This document shows positions 34,604-43,955 of a stretch of 47,106 bases of DNA, one piece after another. Within the stretch, counting starts at the first letter, position 1. Each line of letters begins with the position of its first letter. A program made the translations under genes and the position numbers. A model generated the notes under the pieces. The model was not told where the DNA came from and did no database searches. It saw only the letters and a list, made by a program, of their open reading frames with translations. The stretch spans positions 1 to 47,106 of the forward strand of contig CAYWNA010000085.1 in the NCBI GenBank assembly GCA_964459305.1, read 5' to 3'. The DNA is from CAYWNA01 sp964459305. GTDB lineage: Bacteria; Planctomycetota; Planctomycetia; Pirellulales; Pirellulaceae.

Positions 34604-35944
34604 ATGGCGATTCCATGGGACGACGTGGCGTTCGAGTTTCGTCCTGCTCGCTGGTTCTGGAAACCTCTTGTTTGGCGCTATCTCACCGGTGGCTGGTCGC
34701 GGCTTCGGATGCGGCCCGGAGAGATCGCATTTCCAGCAGATCTCAAACGCGTGGGACTCTACCTGCACGTGCCCTTCTGCCGCTGTCCTTGCACCTATTG
34801 CCCATACAACCGGGTCAAGTACGACGAGTCGCGCTATCGCCTGTTCGAAGCCGCCGCTCATCAGGAGATTGATCTGCTCGCTCGGCGTTTGACGGATGCG
34901 GCCGGCCCAACGGGCGGCAACCGTCCGAGTATCACTTCGCTGTACGTTGGCGGAGGCACGCCGACGATCGAGCCGGCAAGTCTGGCGGAGCTCCTCACGC
35001 ACATGGGCGACGCGTTGGGCCGCGCCCAGGATATTTGCGTGGAATTGCATCCCGCGGCGATGGATGATCAGTGCTTGGAGACACTCAAGGCGATGGGCGT
35101 CTCGATGGTGTCGATCGGTGCCGAGAGCCTATCGGATCGACTACTGAAGTTGATCGGCCGGTCGCACGATGCCGCCACGGCCGAGCAGTCCATCCGGCGC
35201 GCCGTTGCGCACGGCTTCGACACCGTAAGCGCCGACCTGTTGTTCGGGTTGCCGACTCAGACGCTGGACGAGTTGGATCGCGACCTCGTACGAGTGTTCG
35301 AGCTTGGTGTCGATCAGATATCGAGCTACCCGCTGTTCGGATTCCCCTATACCGACCTGGGGCGGAAGCATGGGCTAACGCAGATTCGCCGGCCGCGTGG
35401 CGACCTGATTCGGGAAATGCTCGGTCTGATTCGCCGGCGTGCCCACGAACACGGCCTTGTGCAGTCGTCGGTCTGGTCTTTCATACGACCGGAGCGGAAG
35501 AAATTCACTTCCACCACGCGACATCATTACCTGGGCATCGGGCCGAGCGCCGGTTCGATGATCCCCGGTCACTTCTACGTCAACACGTTCTCTGTCGAAG
35601 AATATGCCGCCGCGCTTCCCAACCGGCTGCCCGTGGCGCTAGTGACACCGATCGATCGACGGCTGGAAATGGCGTACTGGCTGTACTGGCGGGCATACGA
35701 GTTGACGATTCCGGCGCAAGGTTTCCGGGAGTTGTTCGATAGCGACATCGAGGCGGTGTACGGTCGTCTTCTGGGACTGTTGAAGCGACTGGGGATGCTT
35801 CAACAGGAGAATGGCTGTTATCATGTTACCGAAGGCGCGAGCTATTGGATTCACCGTGTGCAGAATGAATACGCGCTGAATTACATCAACCGACTGTGGG
35901 GTCGCTGCCGCGATAGGGCCTGGCCGCAAGAAGTCAAGCTCTAA
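34604..35944 (+). CDS. HemN-like radical SAM protein (coproporphyrinogen-dehydrogenase superfamily, 446 aa)
   Basis: YLHVPFCRCPCTYCPYNR holds the CxxxCxxC cluster motif (Cys59, Cys63, Cys66, with an extra Cys61). LYVGGGTPT, SIGAESLSDRLLKLIGR and SADLLFGLPTQT are the usual HemN/HemW-like signatures. The extra C-terminal CxC cysteine of HemN (CxxxCxxCxC) is not kept; the position after Cys66 reads Pro-Tyr. The C-terminal region (about 350-446) has a winged-helix-like segment. True HemN oxidises coproporphyrinogen III; HemW and many relatives do not, so I call only the superfamily. Start at ATG 34604, just after element F and a G-rich stretch. Confidence 0.8.
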   Translation: MAIPWDDVAFEFRPARWFWKPLVWRYLTGGWSRLRMRPGEIAFPADLKRVGLYLHVPFCRCPCTYCPYNRVKYDESRYRLFEAAAHQEIDLLARRLTDAAGPTGGNRPSITSLYVGGGTPTIEPASLAELLTHMGDALGRAQDICVELHPAAMDDQCLETLKAMGVSMVSIGAESLSDRLLKLIGRSHDAATAEQSIRRAVAHGFDTVSADLLFGLPTQTLDELDRDLVRVFELGVDQISSYPLFGFPYTDLGRKHGLTQIRRPRGDLIREMLGLIRRRAHEHGLVQSSVWSFIRPERKKFTSTTRHHYLGIGPSAGSMIPGHFYVNTFSVEEYAAALPNRLPVALVTPIDRRLEMAYWLYWRAYELTIPAQGFRELFDSDIEAVYGRLLGLLKRLGMLQQENGCYHVTEGASYWIHRVQNEYALNYINRLWGRCRDRAWPQEVKL

Positions 35945-36177
35945 GTCCAGCACCCGGGTGCCCCCGTTGACGTTCACTAGCGTCAATCAGCGTGCATGAG
36001 CGATTGGTTCATTTCCACAGGGAATCATCTTGCCACGCCGGCCCATTCCGCTGGCTATGGCACCGATTCTCTCTTCGCTCACGATGGTCATGCCGTTGAA
36101 CAGCTCGACAACTGCCCGATTTCTGTTTAACCTCGTTCCTGAGGATAGTTGCCCGTCTGGTCACGAAAGGAAAACTC

Positions 36178-37779
36178 ATGTTGACGAACTCGGTTGCCGT
36201 GTCTGTCTTTGTCGTCTTGCATGCTGTACTCGCGGCTGCGTCGGCGGACGACGGGCCCAATATCATCCTGGTCATGGCCGACGATCTCGGCTTTGCCGAT
36301 CTGGGATGTTATGGCTCGGAGATCGAGACGCCGAACTTGGATGCGCTGGCCGCCGAGGGGCTGCGGTTCACTCAATTCTACAACACGGCCAAGTGTCACT
36401 CCTCACGAGTGTCGCTGCTGACCGGACTTTACTGCGACCAGGCCGGCAGCACCAAGCTGAGCCGCGGCGCTACTATCGCGGAAGTGCTTTCCGATGCGGG
36501 GTACTTCACGGCCATGGTCGGCAAGTGGCACCTGAGCAAGCAGCCCACGGACTTCGGGTTCGACCGCTACTGGGGACATCTGTCCGGGGCCACGAATTTC
36601 TTCACCGGCGACAGTACCTTCCGGCTCAACGGCGAGGAATGGAAGGTCCCCGAAAACCTGAACGGACGTCCCTTCTACACCACGCACGCCATCACCGACT
36701 TTGCTCTTGAGTTCCTCGACGAGGCCACACGCGGGGACAAACCGTTTCTGCTCTACACCGCCTTCAACGCGCCGCATTACCCGCTGCAGGCGCCCGAAGA
36801 AGCCGTCCGAAAATACGATGGCCGGTACGATTGCGGCTGGGACGAACTCCGCATCGCACGGCATCGACGTCAAATCGAATCAGGGCTTCTGCCGGCCAAG
36901 TGGAAGCTGAGCCCCCGGCCCGATCACGTCCCCGCGTGGGAAAGCCTCAGTGTTGAGGAACGCCAATGGGAGGCCGATCGCATGGAGGTCTTCGCCGCCA
37001 TGGTCGACGTCGTCGACCGGAGTATGGGACGGCTGGTGGATTTCCTGAAAGAGAAGGGCATTCTCGACAACACGCTGATCTTGTTTTGCTCGGACAACGG
37101 CGCCTGTCCTTTCGAGCGCACCAGAGGCCGCTACCTGAAGCCCTGGGACGCGAAATCCTACTGGACCTACGACGCCAGTTGGGCCCACGCCGGCAACACT
37201 CCGTTCCGCCTTTACAAGCAGAACCAGCATGAGGGCGGCATTTCCTCGCCCCTGATCGCCCACTGGCCCGCGGGGCTCAAGACCGACCCCGGCTCGGTCA
37301 CTCATCAGCCGGGACACTTGATCGACTTCATGGCCACGTTCATCGAATTGGCCGACGCGACCTACCCCGAACAGATCGGCGACCGGCAGATGGACCCGCT
37401 CCAAGGCAAGTCGTTGGTGCCCATTCTCCGTGGCGAAGCCCGCGAGCCGCGCGAGACGCTGTACTTCCACTTCGGCACCGATCGCGCCTTGCGCCAGGGC
37501 CCGTGGAAGCTCGTCTCTGCCAAGTTGGGCAAGTGGGAGCTCTACAATCTGGACGAGGACCGCACGGAATTGAACGACTTGTCCGAACAGCAACCGAAGC
37601 GGGTCGCGGCGATGAAAGCGAAATGGTTCCAAACTGCCGAGCAAGTCGATCGCCTCAAGGGCCGCGCGTTGACCCCCGTCCGCGACGAAATCACACCGCT
37701 CAACTTCCGCAAGGACACAGGTTCCGGCTCCGCCACCAGCACCAACACCAGAGAAAAGAAAAGGAAGGGAAAGAAGTAA
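36178..37779 (+). CDS. Secreted sulfatase (formylglycine-dependent, 533 aa)
   Basis: After the signal peptide the type-I sulfatase fold opens with PNIILVMADDLGFADLGCYG (metal Asp pair). The active-site Cys is Cys73 in AKCHSSRVSLLTG. It must be converted to formylglycine, and the residue two after Cys is Ser rather than the usual Pro/Ala of CxPxR. Later landmarks are GKWHLS, DNGACPFERTRG, and a lysine-rich end (TREKKRKGKK). It would remove sulfate esters from glycans in the periplasm. A clear AAAGGAAA precedes the ATG. The metallophosphoesterase gene follows by 95 bases and the alpha/beta hydrolase by a further 66, so these three may be one unit. Confidence 0.92.
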   Translation: MLTNSVAVSVFVVLHAVLAAASADDGPNIILVMADDLGFADLGCYGSEIETPNLDALAAEGLRFTQFYNTAKCHSSRVSLLTGLYCDQAGSTKLSRGATIAEVLSDAGYFTAMVGKWHLSKQPTDFGFDRYWGHLSGATNFFTGDSTFRLNGEEWKVPENLNGRPFYTTHAITDFALEFLDEATRGDKPFLLYTAFNAPHYPLQAPEEAVRKYDGRYDCGWDELRIARHRRQIESGLLPAKWKLSPRPDHVPAWESLSVEERQWEADRMEVFAAMVDVVDRSMGRLVDFLKEKGILDNTLILFCSDNGACPFERTRGRYLKPWDAKSYWTYDASWAHAGNTPFRLYKQNQHEGGISSPLIAHWPAGLKTDPGSVTHQPGHLIDFMATFIELADATYPEQIGDRQMDPLQGKSLVPILRGEAREPRETLYFHFGTDRALRQGPWKLVSAKLGKWELYNLDEDRTELNDLSEQQPKRVAAMKAKWFQTAEQVDRLKGRALTPVRDEITPLNFRKDTGSGSATSTNTREKKRKGKK

Positions 37780-37874
37780 GCGACTCGCTTCGCCCCAGAG
37801 CAACAAAGGCTGCCGGAATTACTCTTGCGCAGATTAAATCGTTCTGACCCCTTTTTCACGATAGGAAGAATACT

Positions 37875-38843
37875 ATGCCATTCAAACGGTCCTGTTGCCT
37901 TCTATTGACTGCCGCCGTCATCGGGCTCCTTTTCGCCGTCGATGTCTCGTCGGCGGACGAGAGATCCGACTTTACTGTCGTGGTTTTGCCCGACACGCAG
38001 TTTTACTCCCAGCTCTATCCCGACACATACGTCTCTCAAACCCAATGGATCAAAGATCGGGTACAAGCCGACAACATCAAATTCGTCGTCCATCTCGGCG
38101 ACATTGTCCAAAACTACAACAACATCGAAGAGGAATGGAAAGCGGCCGATCGGGCGCACCGGATCCTCGATGGCGTGGTCCCTTACAGCCTCGTGCCCGG
38201 CAACCACGACATGGAGTACGTCAACAAAAAGCTGCTCCGCAACACGCGGCTCTACAACAAGTATTTCCCACCCGCCCGATTCGAGAAGTACCCGTGGTAC
38301 GGCGGGCATCTGGGCGACACGAACGACAGCAACTACTGCTTTTTCGAAACGGCGGGGATGAAGTTCATGGTCCTCGGTCTCGAATTCGCCCCTCGCGACG
38401 AGACACTGGAATGGGCGGGCAAGGTCGTCGCATCGCACGCGGATTGCCGTGTGATCCTCGTCACACACTGCTACATGCGGCCCAACGGACGAGACACCGC
38501 ATGCGGAACCAGCTACGGCCTGGCGGACAATTCCGGCCAGGATATTTGGGAGAAGTTTGTCCGCAAGCACGCGAATATCTTTATGGTCGTAAGCGGGCAC
38601 GTGCTCGGCGTGGGAACGCAGACTAGCACGAACGATGCCGGACGGCCCGTCCACGAAACGCTGGTCGACTACCAGGGGCTGCCGAACGGCGGCAACGGCT
38701 GGCTGAGGATCCTTCGATTTGCCCCGCCCGAAAACAAGATCCACGTCACGGGCTACTCGCCGCTGCTGGACGAGTACAACAAAAGACCCGCCCACACCTT
38801 CACGCTGGATTTCCCGATGAAGCCCGCCAGCGTGGACGAGTAG
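37875..38843 (+). CDS. Secreted calcineurin-like metallophosphoesterase (322 aa)
   Basis: The signal peptide ends near SSADERSD. The metal-binding motifs run in order: VVLPDTQ (Asp40), HLGDIVQN (Asp76), VPGNHDMEY (Asn110, His111, Asp112), VTHCYM and SGHVLGVG (the last His pair). The family cleaves phosphomonoesters or diesters; exported members often act on sugar phosphates, nucleotides or teichoic-like polymers. It lies between the sulfatase and the alpha/beta hydrolase in one direction. The mature length is normal for a single-domain enzyme. Confidence 0.88.
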   Translation: MPFKRSCCLLLTAAVIGLLFAVDVSSADERSDFTVVVLPDTQFYSQLYPDTYVSQTQWIKDRVQADNIKFVVHLGDIVQNYNNIEEEWKAADRAHRILDGVVPYSLVPGNHDMEYVNKKLLRNTRLYNKYFPPARFEKYPWYGGHLGDTNDSNYCFFETAGMKFMVLGLEFAPRDETLEWAGKVVASHADCRVILVTHCYMRPNGRDTACGTSYGLADNSGQDIWEKFVRKHANIFMVVSGHVLGVGTQTSTNDAGRPVHETLVDYQGLPNGGNGWLRILRFAPPENKIHVTGYSPLLDEYNKRPAHTFTLDFPMKPASVDE

Positions 38844-38909
38844 CACCCGCGAGCAAAGCAACGACCGGCACCTTGACCACCAAACCTTCGTAACAATCTG
38901 GAGAACCTC

Positions 38910-39815
38910 ATGAAGATCCTGACCGCCGTATTGTTCACGCTCATATCCGCGGGCGCCGTGTTCGCCGCCGACGATGCCGGGCAGCTCGCCCCAACCTTCG
39001 CCGACCTGTCCTACGGCCCGGACAAGGTGAATGTACTGGACTTCTGGAGAGCCGAAGGCGATGGTCCGCGTCCTCTGCAGGTTTACATTCACGGAGGCGG
39101 TTGGACCGGTGGGGACAAGAAACAGTCTCCGGCACGAATCCGACCCTTTCTGGATAAGGGAATCTCGTACGCCGCCGTCAACTATCGCCTCACCGGACAG
39201 GCTTCGCTCCCGGCCCCGGTTCACGACGCAGCGCGGGCCATTCAGTTCATCCGATCGAAAGCCGCCGAGTGGAACATCGACAAGACTCGCATCGCTTTGA
39301 CCGGCGGCAGCGCCGGGGCCTGCACGTCGATGTGGATTCTGCTGCACGACGACCTGGCGGATCCGAAATCAGAAGATCCTGTGTGCAGGGAGTCAACGCG
39401 AGTGACGGCCGCGGCGGTTGCCGGCGGCCAGACGTCGATCGATCCGAAAGTGATCGAAGGATGGCTGGGACCCAACGTATTGGAACACCGCATGATCAAC
39501 ATGGCGGTCGGCGAGCCGACCATCGAAGGCGCGTTGGAGAACTACGAGAAACACCGAGAGCTGTACGTAGAGTTCTCGCCGTACAACCACCTCGACGGAG
39601 ACGACCCACCGTTGCTCATGACGTACGGGAACAACATGAAGCTACCATCGGTGAGTGCCGGGCACGGAATTCACCATCCCGTGTACGGCGTGAAAATGAA
39701 AGAGAAGGCAGACAGTGTTGGACACGAATGCCACCTCCTGATCAGCGGTGTTTCAAAATCCGACAAGTACACCAGCGCCAACGAATTCCTGATGGCCAAG
39801 TTGCTGGCTCCGTAA
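38910..39815 (+). CDS. Secreted alpha/beta hydrolase, esterase/lipase-like (301 aa)
   Basis: Signal peptide, then the oxyanion-hole motif YIHGGGWTGGDKK (residues 59-71) and the nucleophile elbow GGSAGA (Ser134), as in the BD-FAE/hormone-sensitive-lipase-like carboxylesterases; a C-terminal His (GHECHLLISG) would complete the triad. LDFWRAEGDGPRPL before the motif is typical of planctomycete esterases paired with sulfatases. It should remove acyl or feruloyl groups from glycans. It is the last gene of the sulfatase run and converges with the deacetylase-like gene (54-base gap, no clear hairpin). Confidence 0.88.
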   Translation: MKILTAVLFTLISAGAVFAADDAGQLAPTFADLSYGPDKVNVLDFWRAEGDGPRPLQVYIHGGGWTGGDKKQSPARIRPFLDKGISYAAVNYRLTGQASLPAPVHDAARAIQFIRSKAAEWNIDKTRIALTGGSAGACTSMWILLHDDLADPKSEDPVCRESTRVTAAAVAGGQTSIDPKVIEGWLGPNVLEHRMINMAVGEPTIEGALENYEKHRELYVEFSPYNHLDGDDPPLLMTYGNNMKLPSVSAGHGIHHPVYGVKMKEKADSVGHECHLLISGVSKSDKYTSANEFLMAKLLAP

Positions 39816-39869
39816 CCAGCATCATCGAACGCCCACGGACGGCTGCGAAAAGCACGTCGGCATCGTGGT

Positions 39870-41270
39870 CTATGTGACCGTCAGTGAAACCTGGCCTTTG
39901 GGCAAATCGAAGCAGACGACCACGCTGCCGGCTTCACGTAGCCACTTTCCGGACTTTAGGTCGTGCATGTTGGCTGCCTCTTCGAGCGGAATCGGCGCAT
40001 CGCCTTGGCTGAGCTTTGGCGGCACTGAGCCTTTGGCAGCGAAACGAAGCGTATACTGCGGGGCGGCGAACGGGGCAGTGAGCGTTACGCGGTTGCCGTT
40101 GCGTTCGATTTGCGTCAACTGTTTGGCGGCCCAATAACGGCCGATTTCGCTGACTTTCATCCAGATGGTCTGATCGCCGTAACGGCCTTCCAACGCGACG
40201 ACCACTTGCTTGAACGCTTGAAAACCCTTTTTGGTGCCGTGTGTGTACATGCCGGGCCAATGGCAAAGCATGACGGCTGGTTCGCCTCGTTCGATCAGTT
40301 CGACCATGCGTCCTTTGGTCGCGTCGTCGTTTGCATAACGATGACCCTCCGGTTCGCGATCACCGTCCCAGCCGCCGAACCAGTCGCCCGTGCCTGCCGG
40401 AACGTTCATGACCGCCCGCGGGTCGTCGGTGTCCAGACCCTGAACGTGTTCCGCTTTCGGCTCCGTGCTCTCCTTGCCGCCGGAGACATACTTGAAGTAG
40501 TGAGGAAGCTCGCTGCCGTACACATCCCGGACTGCCTGGTGTACGGCCAGCGAAAGTTCTGGTTTGACCAGGTTGCCGAATCCGCCTGGTGTGGTAATGC
40601 CTTCGCACGGAAGATCGCAATTCTTGAGAATGCGCAGCGCGTAGGCCAAGTAGGCGGCCAGCTCGTCGACACTTTTTTTCGTTCGGGGATACGAATTCTC
40701 CATGGTCGCCGGGCTGATTTCCTCGAAGGGCCGGCCGGTGCGGAGATCGATCACGCGGGTGTGGGTGATCATCTCCGGATGGATGTCCCAATTCGGCAGC
40801 ATCAGATCACGCACCAGCTTGAGGCTGTCTAGCAACTCCCGGCGCGACCAGCCGGGCAACTCGCGGTCGAGCCAGCCGACAAGGGCGGGGCAGGGGACGA
40901 TGCTGTACTTGCCCTTGACGTCATGCTCCGCGCACCACTGGCCGAACTCGCGCACAAAGGCGTCGGGTATCTCGCGGGGCCACGTCTTCCAGGGCTTGTC
41001 ATAAGTGTCTCGGCTCGGATAGGTCTCGGCGAACTGGGGCATGCAGAAGTGTCCCATGTTCACCAAACAGGTCGAGTCGTCGATGATGAACGACAGCGGT
41101 ACACGGCCCCGTGGATTGAGGACTTCAACACCCTCGTCCTGACGCGGCCGGTCGCCCGTGGGAATCTGCGCCAAGGCATTCCGCGGCAGCAGCCGCGTCA
41201 CCCCCATACCCGCCGCCGCCAAAGCAGCGCTAGTCCGCAAGAAGTCGCGACGATTTCCGCTGATCATCAT
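39870..41270 (-). CDS. Tat-exported protein, possibly polysaccharide-deacetylase-like (466 aa)
   Basis: The N-terminus has a Tat signal (GNRRDFLRTSAALAAAGMG). The mature part begins LSFIIDDSTCLVNMGHF, where the Asp-Asp near a strand end resembles the metal site of NodB-like/polysaccharide-deacetylase barrels. Further conserved-looking phrases are GKYSIVPCPALVGW, EMITHTRVID, SYPRTKKS and LCHWPGMYTHG. The C-terminus (about 390-466) is a small beta-rich domain. Family assignment is tentative. It is 26 bases downstream of the Gfo/Idh gene on the same strand, so the two exported proteins are probably expressed together. Confidence 0.6.
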   Translation of the reverse strand: MMISGNRRDFLRTSAALAAAGMGVTRLLPRNALAQIPTGDRPRQDEGVEVLNPRGRVPLSFIIDDSTCLVNMGHFCMPQFAETYPSRDTYDKPWKTWPREIPDAFVREFGQWCAEHDVKGKYSIVPCPALVGWLDRELPGWSRRELLDSLKLVRDLMLPNWDIHPEMITHTRVIDLRTGRPFEEISPATMENSYPRTKKSVDELAAYLAYALRILKNCDLPCEGITTPGGFGNLVKPELSLAVHQAVRDVYGSELPHYFKYVSGGKESTEPKAEHVQGLDTDDPRAVMNVPAGTGDWFGGWDGDREPEGHRYANDDATKGRMVELIERGEPAVMLCHWPGMYTHGTKKGFQAFKQVVVALEGRYGDQTIWMKVSEIGRYWAAKQLTQIERNGNRVTLTAPFAAPQYTLRFAAKGSVPPKLSQGDAPIPLEEAANMHDLKSGKWLREAGSVVVCFDLPKGQVSLTVT

Positions 41271-41296
41271 ATCGTCCCCCTGCTATCTCAACCTCT

Positions 41297-42604
41297 TCAC
41301 CCCAACTTCCACGGTTCGCGGTACTCGTAGTGAAGCATCGCGTTGGCTTCCTCGTTGTTCGTGATCTGTTCGCGCTTTGGATCCCACTCCAGGCGACTCC
41401 GCGTCAGCCAGGAGATCTTGGCCAGCAGGCTCATCGTCGTCGAACGGTGACCGTCCTCCACGTCTGCATTGGGCTTGGCTCGCGACTTGATACAGTCCAG
41501 GAAGTTGCGAGTATTCTGCACGGTCAGGTTTCCGTCGGAGCCCTTTTCCTTAATCGGCTCGATCCGCGGCTGTCGAGAATCGCTCTGAAACTGTCCGCCG
41601 CGCTCCGGCAGCACTTCGAAGCTCCTGTCGGTCACAAACAGCGTGCCTTTTGTGCCACGAAGCTCGATGAAACCGCCCAAGGCCATTGTCTGATTACCGC
41701 ACGTCTCGTACATGCCGAAGACGACCAGCCGCCCGGCGGGAAATTCAAACGTCACCTCCAACGTGTCGGGGATCGTGCGATCGTCGTCCACCGCGTAACA
41801 TCCTCCCATCGCACAGATGGAAGTCGGTGCCAAATCGTCGTTCAGCCAGCGGATCGTATCGAGATAGTGCACGCCGTTGTTGGCCGTTTGGGACGAGTAG
41901 AGATGCCACCAACGGAATTTGTACGGCGCGATCGTCGCCTGGTAAGGCCGGAAAGGCCGCGGGCCAAGCCACATGTCCCAATCGAAGCCGGGAGGCGGAT
42001 CCGAGGGCGGGGCGTGGCCGATGCCCTTCGGCGACATGTTGCTGCGATGGTATGCCCGACAGACGGTCACTTTGCCGATTCCTTCACTGGACACCAAATC
42101 GCGCGCCTTGGTATAGATCTTGCCCGAGCGGCGTTGCATTCCGACTTGCACCACTCGCTTGTTTCGCCGCGCGGCCTCGACCATGCGCCGACCTTCGAAC
42201 ACCGTAATCGAAAGCGGCTTTTCCACGTAGACGTCCTTGCCGGCGTCGCATGCATTGACCGTCTGGATGGCATGCCAGTGGTCGGGGGTGGCGACGACAA
42301 CGGCGTCCAGGTCTTTGGCGTCGATCAACTTGCGGAAGTCGCTGTATGTGGTCGGCTTGCCATCCAGGCGACTGGCGGCGGCATCCAAAGTCGATTTCTG
42401 CACATCACACAGAGCGGCGATTTCGCAATCGTCATGAGGCAAAAACGCGCTGATCAGTTGCCCGCCGCGGTTGGCGACTCCAATGACCCCAAGTCGAACC
42501 CGCTCGTTAGCACCTTGTGCCCGAGCGTACTGTGCAGCTGTCAAGCCGACCGTCGCCGCAGCGCCAGCTTTGGTAAATTCACGTCGAGTCAGTCTCTCAT
42601 TCAT
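41297..42604 (-). CDS. Tat-exported Gfo/Idh/MocA-family oxidoreductase (435 aa)
   Basis: Start at ATG 42604, with GGAG eight bases upstream; a longer frame to 42667 lacks a signal. Tat signal RLTRREFTKAGAAATVGLTA, Rossmann loop RLGVIGVANRGGQ, then AVVVATPDHWH and the EKP motif in VEKPLSITVFEGRR. The substrate domain has WHLYSSQTANNGVHYLDTIRW. It differs enough from the protein at 20964 not to be a recent duplicate. Its divergent neighbour is the sugar-binding protein of an ABC importer, so the intergenic region 42605-42991 may control both. Confidence 0.9.
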   Translation of the reverse strand: MNERLTRREFTKAGAAATVGLTAAQYARAQGANERVRLGVIGVANRGGQLISAFLPHDDCEIAALCDVQKSTLDAAASRLDGKPTTYSDFRKLIDAKDLDAVVVATPDHWHAIQTVNACDAGKDVYVEKPLSITVFEGRRMVEAARRNKRVVQVGMQRRSGKIYTKARDLVSSEGIGKVTVCRAYHRSNMSPKGIGHAPPSDPPPGFDWDMWLGPRPFRPYQATIAPYKFRWWHLYSSQTANNGVHYLDTIRWLNDDLAPTSICAMGGCYAVDDDRTIPDTLEVTFEFPAGRLVVFGMYETCGNQTMALGGFIELRGTKGTLFVTDRSFEVLPERGGQFQSDSRQPRIEPIKEKGSDGNLTVQNTRNFLDCIKSRAKPNADVEDGHRSTTMSLLAKISWLTRSRLEWDPKREQITNNEEANAMLHYEYREPWKLG

Positions 42605-42991
42605 TCTAATACTCCGTCGCATTTCAGAATTGAACCCCTTTGTCTCCCTTGGACACGTACAAAGCAATTATCGGACACTTCGTTGGCCAGTGAAAGACGA
42701 GTGGACTGTCAAAGCTCCTACGATACACTCAAAATGGTGATGATCCCTAATGGCAAAGTTGGTGTCTGATGATGCGGACATTTTAAATTGGTTGCGATAT
42801 AGCACCAAACGTCATCGAGTTTCCAACGGCGCGTGATATCCGTTATGATCTCGATGTTGAGTCAGGCACAGGGAGAGAATAGGCTGACGATGGGTGACGA
42901 TACGGTCAAATTGATTTGTGGTGGTGATAATTGCCACACGCCGTCAAGTTCGGCTACGAATCAGATGGCGGCAAAAAAGGAGAATGATCAC
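42605..42991. other. Divergent intergenic region, Gfo/Idh gene / sugar ABC importer
   Basis: About 390 bases. It should hold promoters for both sides; a TATGAT-like box lies near 42843-42848. An open frame from 42833 extends into the binding-protein gene but its first 53 residues are not signal-like, so the start at 42992 is preferred. I see no strong palindrome that would mark an operator. Confidence 0.4.
42977..42982 (+). promoter_or_regulatory. Ribosome-binding site AAGGAG deciding a GTG start
   Basis: AAGGAG lies nine bases before the GTG at 42992, which opens straight into a lipoprotein signal. This decides the start against the ATG at 42833. Confidence 0.7.
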
Positions 42992-43954
42992 GTGAAGCGA
43001 AGGCGTTCAATCGAAATGTACGTGTGTCTGGCAGTCGTTGCCCTGCTGATGCTGGTCGTTGGCTGCAGTGAGAGCGACCGGTCCGGCACCGAGGCAAGAA
43101 CGAAGGGTCGCGTCTTCGGCGTATCCTACCAGACCATGAACAACACCTTTTTTGTGGATCTGAACGAAGGACTCCAGGAAGTCATCGAGGCACACGGCGA
43201 TCGACTCGTGACACTGGATGCCCAGTGGAACAGTCTGAAGCAGAAGAATGACCTCTCCGACTTGATCCTTCAGGATGTGGCAGGCGTATTCATCAATCCA
43301 GTCAACTGGGACGGTGTCAAAGGCAGCCTGCTGCAAGCCAAACGGAAGGACATCCCGTGCATCATCGTCGACGCGCCGGTCAGGGACGAGGAGTTGGTGC
43401 TCTGCCAAGTGGCTTCCGACAACATCGAAGCGGGAAGACTGGCGTGCCGGGCACTTGCGAAAGTCAATCCGAACGCCAAGGTAGTCGTATTGCATCTGTC
43501 GGTTAACAAAGCTTGCATCGACCGGGTGGAGGGATTCCAAGAAGAGATGGCCAAATACCCGGACATGCAGATCCTGGATATCCAGGAAGGCAAGGGTACG
43601 CGTGACGGCGGTCACCCGGTGATGCGGGACCTGTTGGGTCGTTTTCCCGACCTGGATGCGGTCTTCCCGATCAATGACCCCAGTGCCTTGGGGGCAATCT
43701 CGGCGCTCGAGTCCGCCGGAGAACTCGACCAGGTGACGGTCGTGACGGTTGATGGGTCACAGGAGGCGATCAAAGCCATTCTGGCCGGCAAGCTGCATTC
43801 CACTTCCGCCCAATTCCCCACAGAAATCGGCCGGATTGCCGCGGAGAAGATGTACGAGCACCTGGAAAGCCAACCGGTGGAGAAAAACGTGAAGGTTCGC
43901 GTCGAGCTGATCACGTCGGAAAATGCGGAACAGTTTCTGAAGACGGAATCCTGA
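42992..43954 (+). CDS. Ribose/LacI-type sugar-binding lipoprotein of an ABC importer (320 aa)
   Basis: GTG start with a strong AAGGAG. The N-terminus KRRRSIEMYVCLAVVALLMLVVGCSES carries a lipobox (VVGC). The mature part is a type-I periplasmic binding protein: FGVSYQTMNNTFFVDLNEGLQEVI, VAGVFINPVNWDGVKGSLLQAK, CQVASDNIEAGRLACRAL, KACIDRVEGFQEEM, AVFPINDPSALGAISALE and VVTVDGSQEAIKAI. It should deliver a monosaccharide or related cyclic polyol to the permease. The ATPase gene starts one base after its stop. No adjacent LacI-type regulator was found. Confidence 0.93.
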   Translation: MKRRRSIEMYVCLAVVALLMLVVGCSESDRSGTEARTKGRVFGVSYQTMNNTFFVDLNEGLQEVIEAHGDRLVTLDAQWNSLKQKNDLSDLILQDVAGVFINPVNWDGVKGSLLQAKRKDIPCIIVDAPVRDEELVLCQVASDNIEAGRLACRALAKVNPNAKVVVLHLSVNKACIDRVEGFQEEMAKYPDMQILDIQEGKGTRDGGHPVMRDLLGRFPDLDAVFPINDPSALGAISALESAGELDQVTVVTVDGSQEAIKAILAGKLHSTSAQFPTEIGRIAAEKMYEHLESQPVEKNVKVRVELITSENAEQFLKTES

Positions 43955-43955
43955 C

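Noticed and set aside
34604..35944. Calling the HemN-like protein a true coproporphyrinogen III dehydrogenase
   Set aside because: The extra cysteine of the HemN CxxxCxxCxC motif is absent, so only the superfamily is supported.
37902..39347. Reverse-strand open frame of about 480 codons opposite the phosphoesterase and hydrolase genes
   Set aside because: It spans two genes with clear catalytic motifs and their intergenic gap, and has no recognisable domain itself.
41330..42769. Forward-strand open frame of about 480 codons opposite the second Gfo/Idh gene
   Set aside because: Antisense shadow; the reverse-strand protein has a Tat signal, Rossmann loop and EKP motif.
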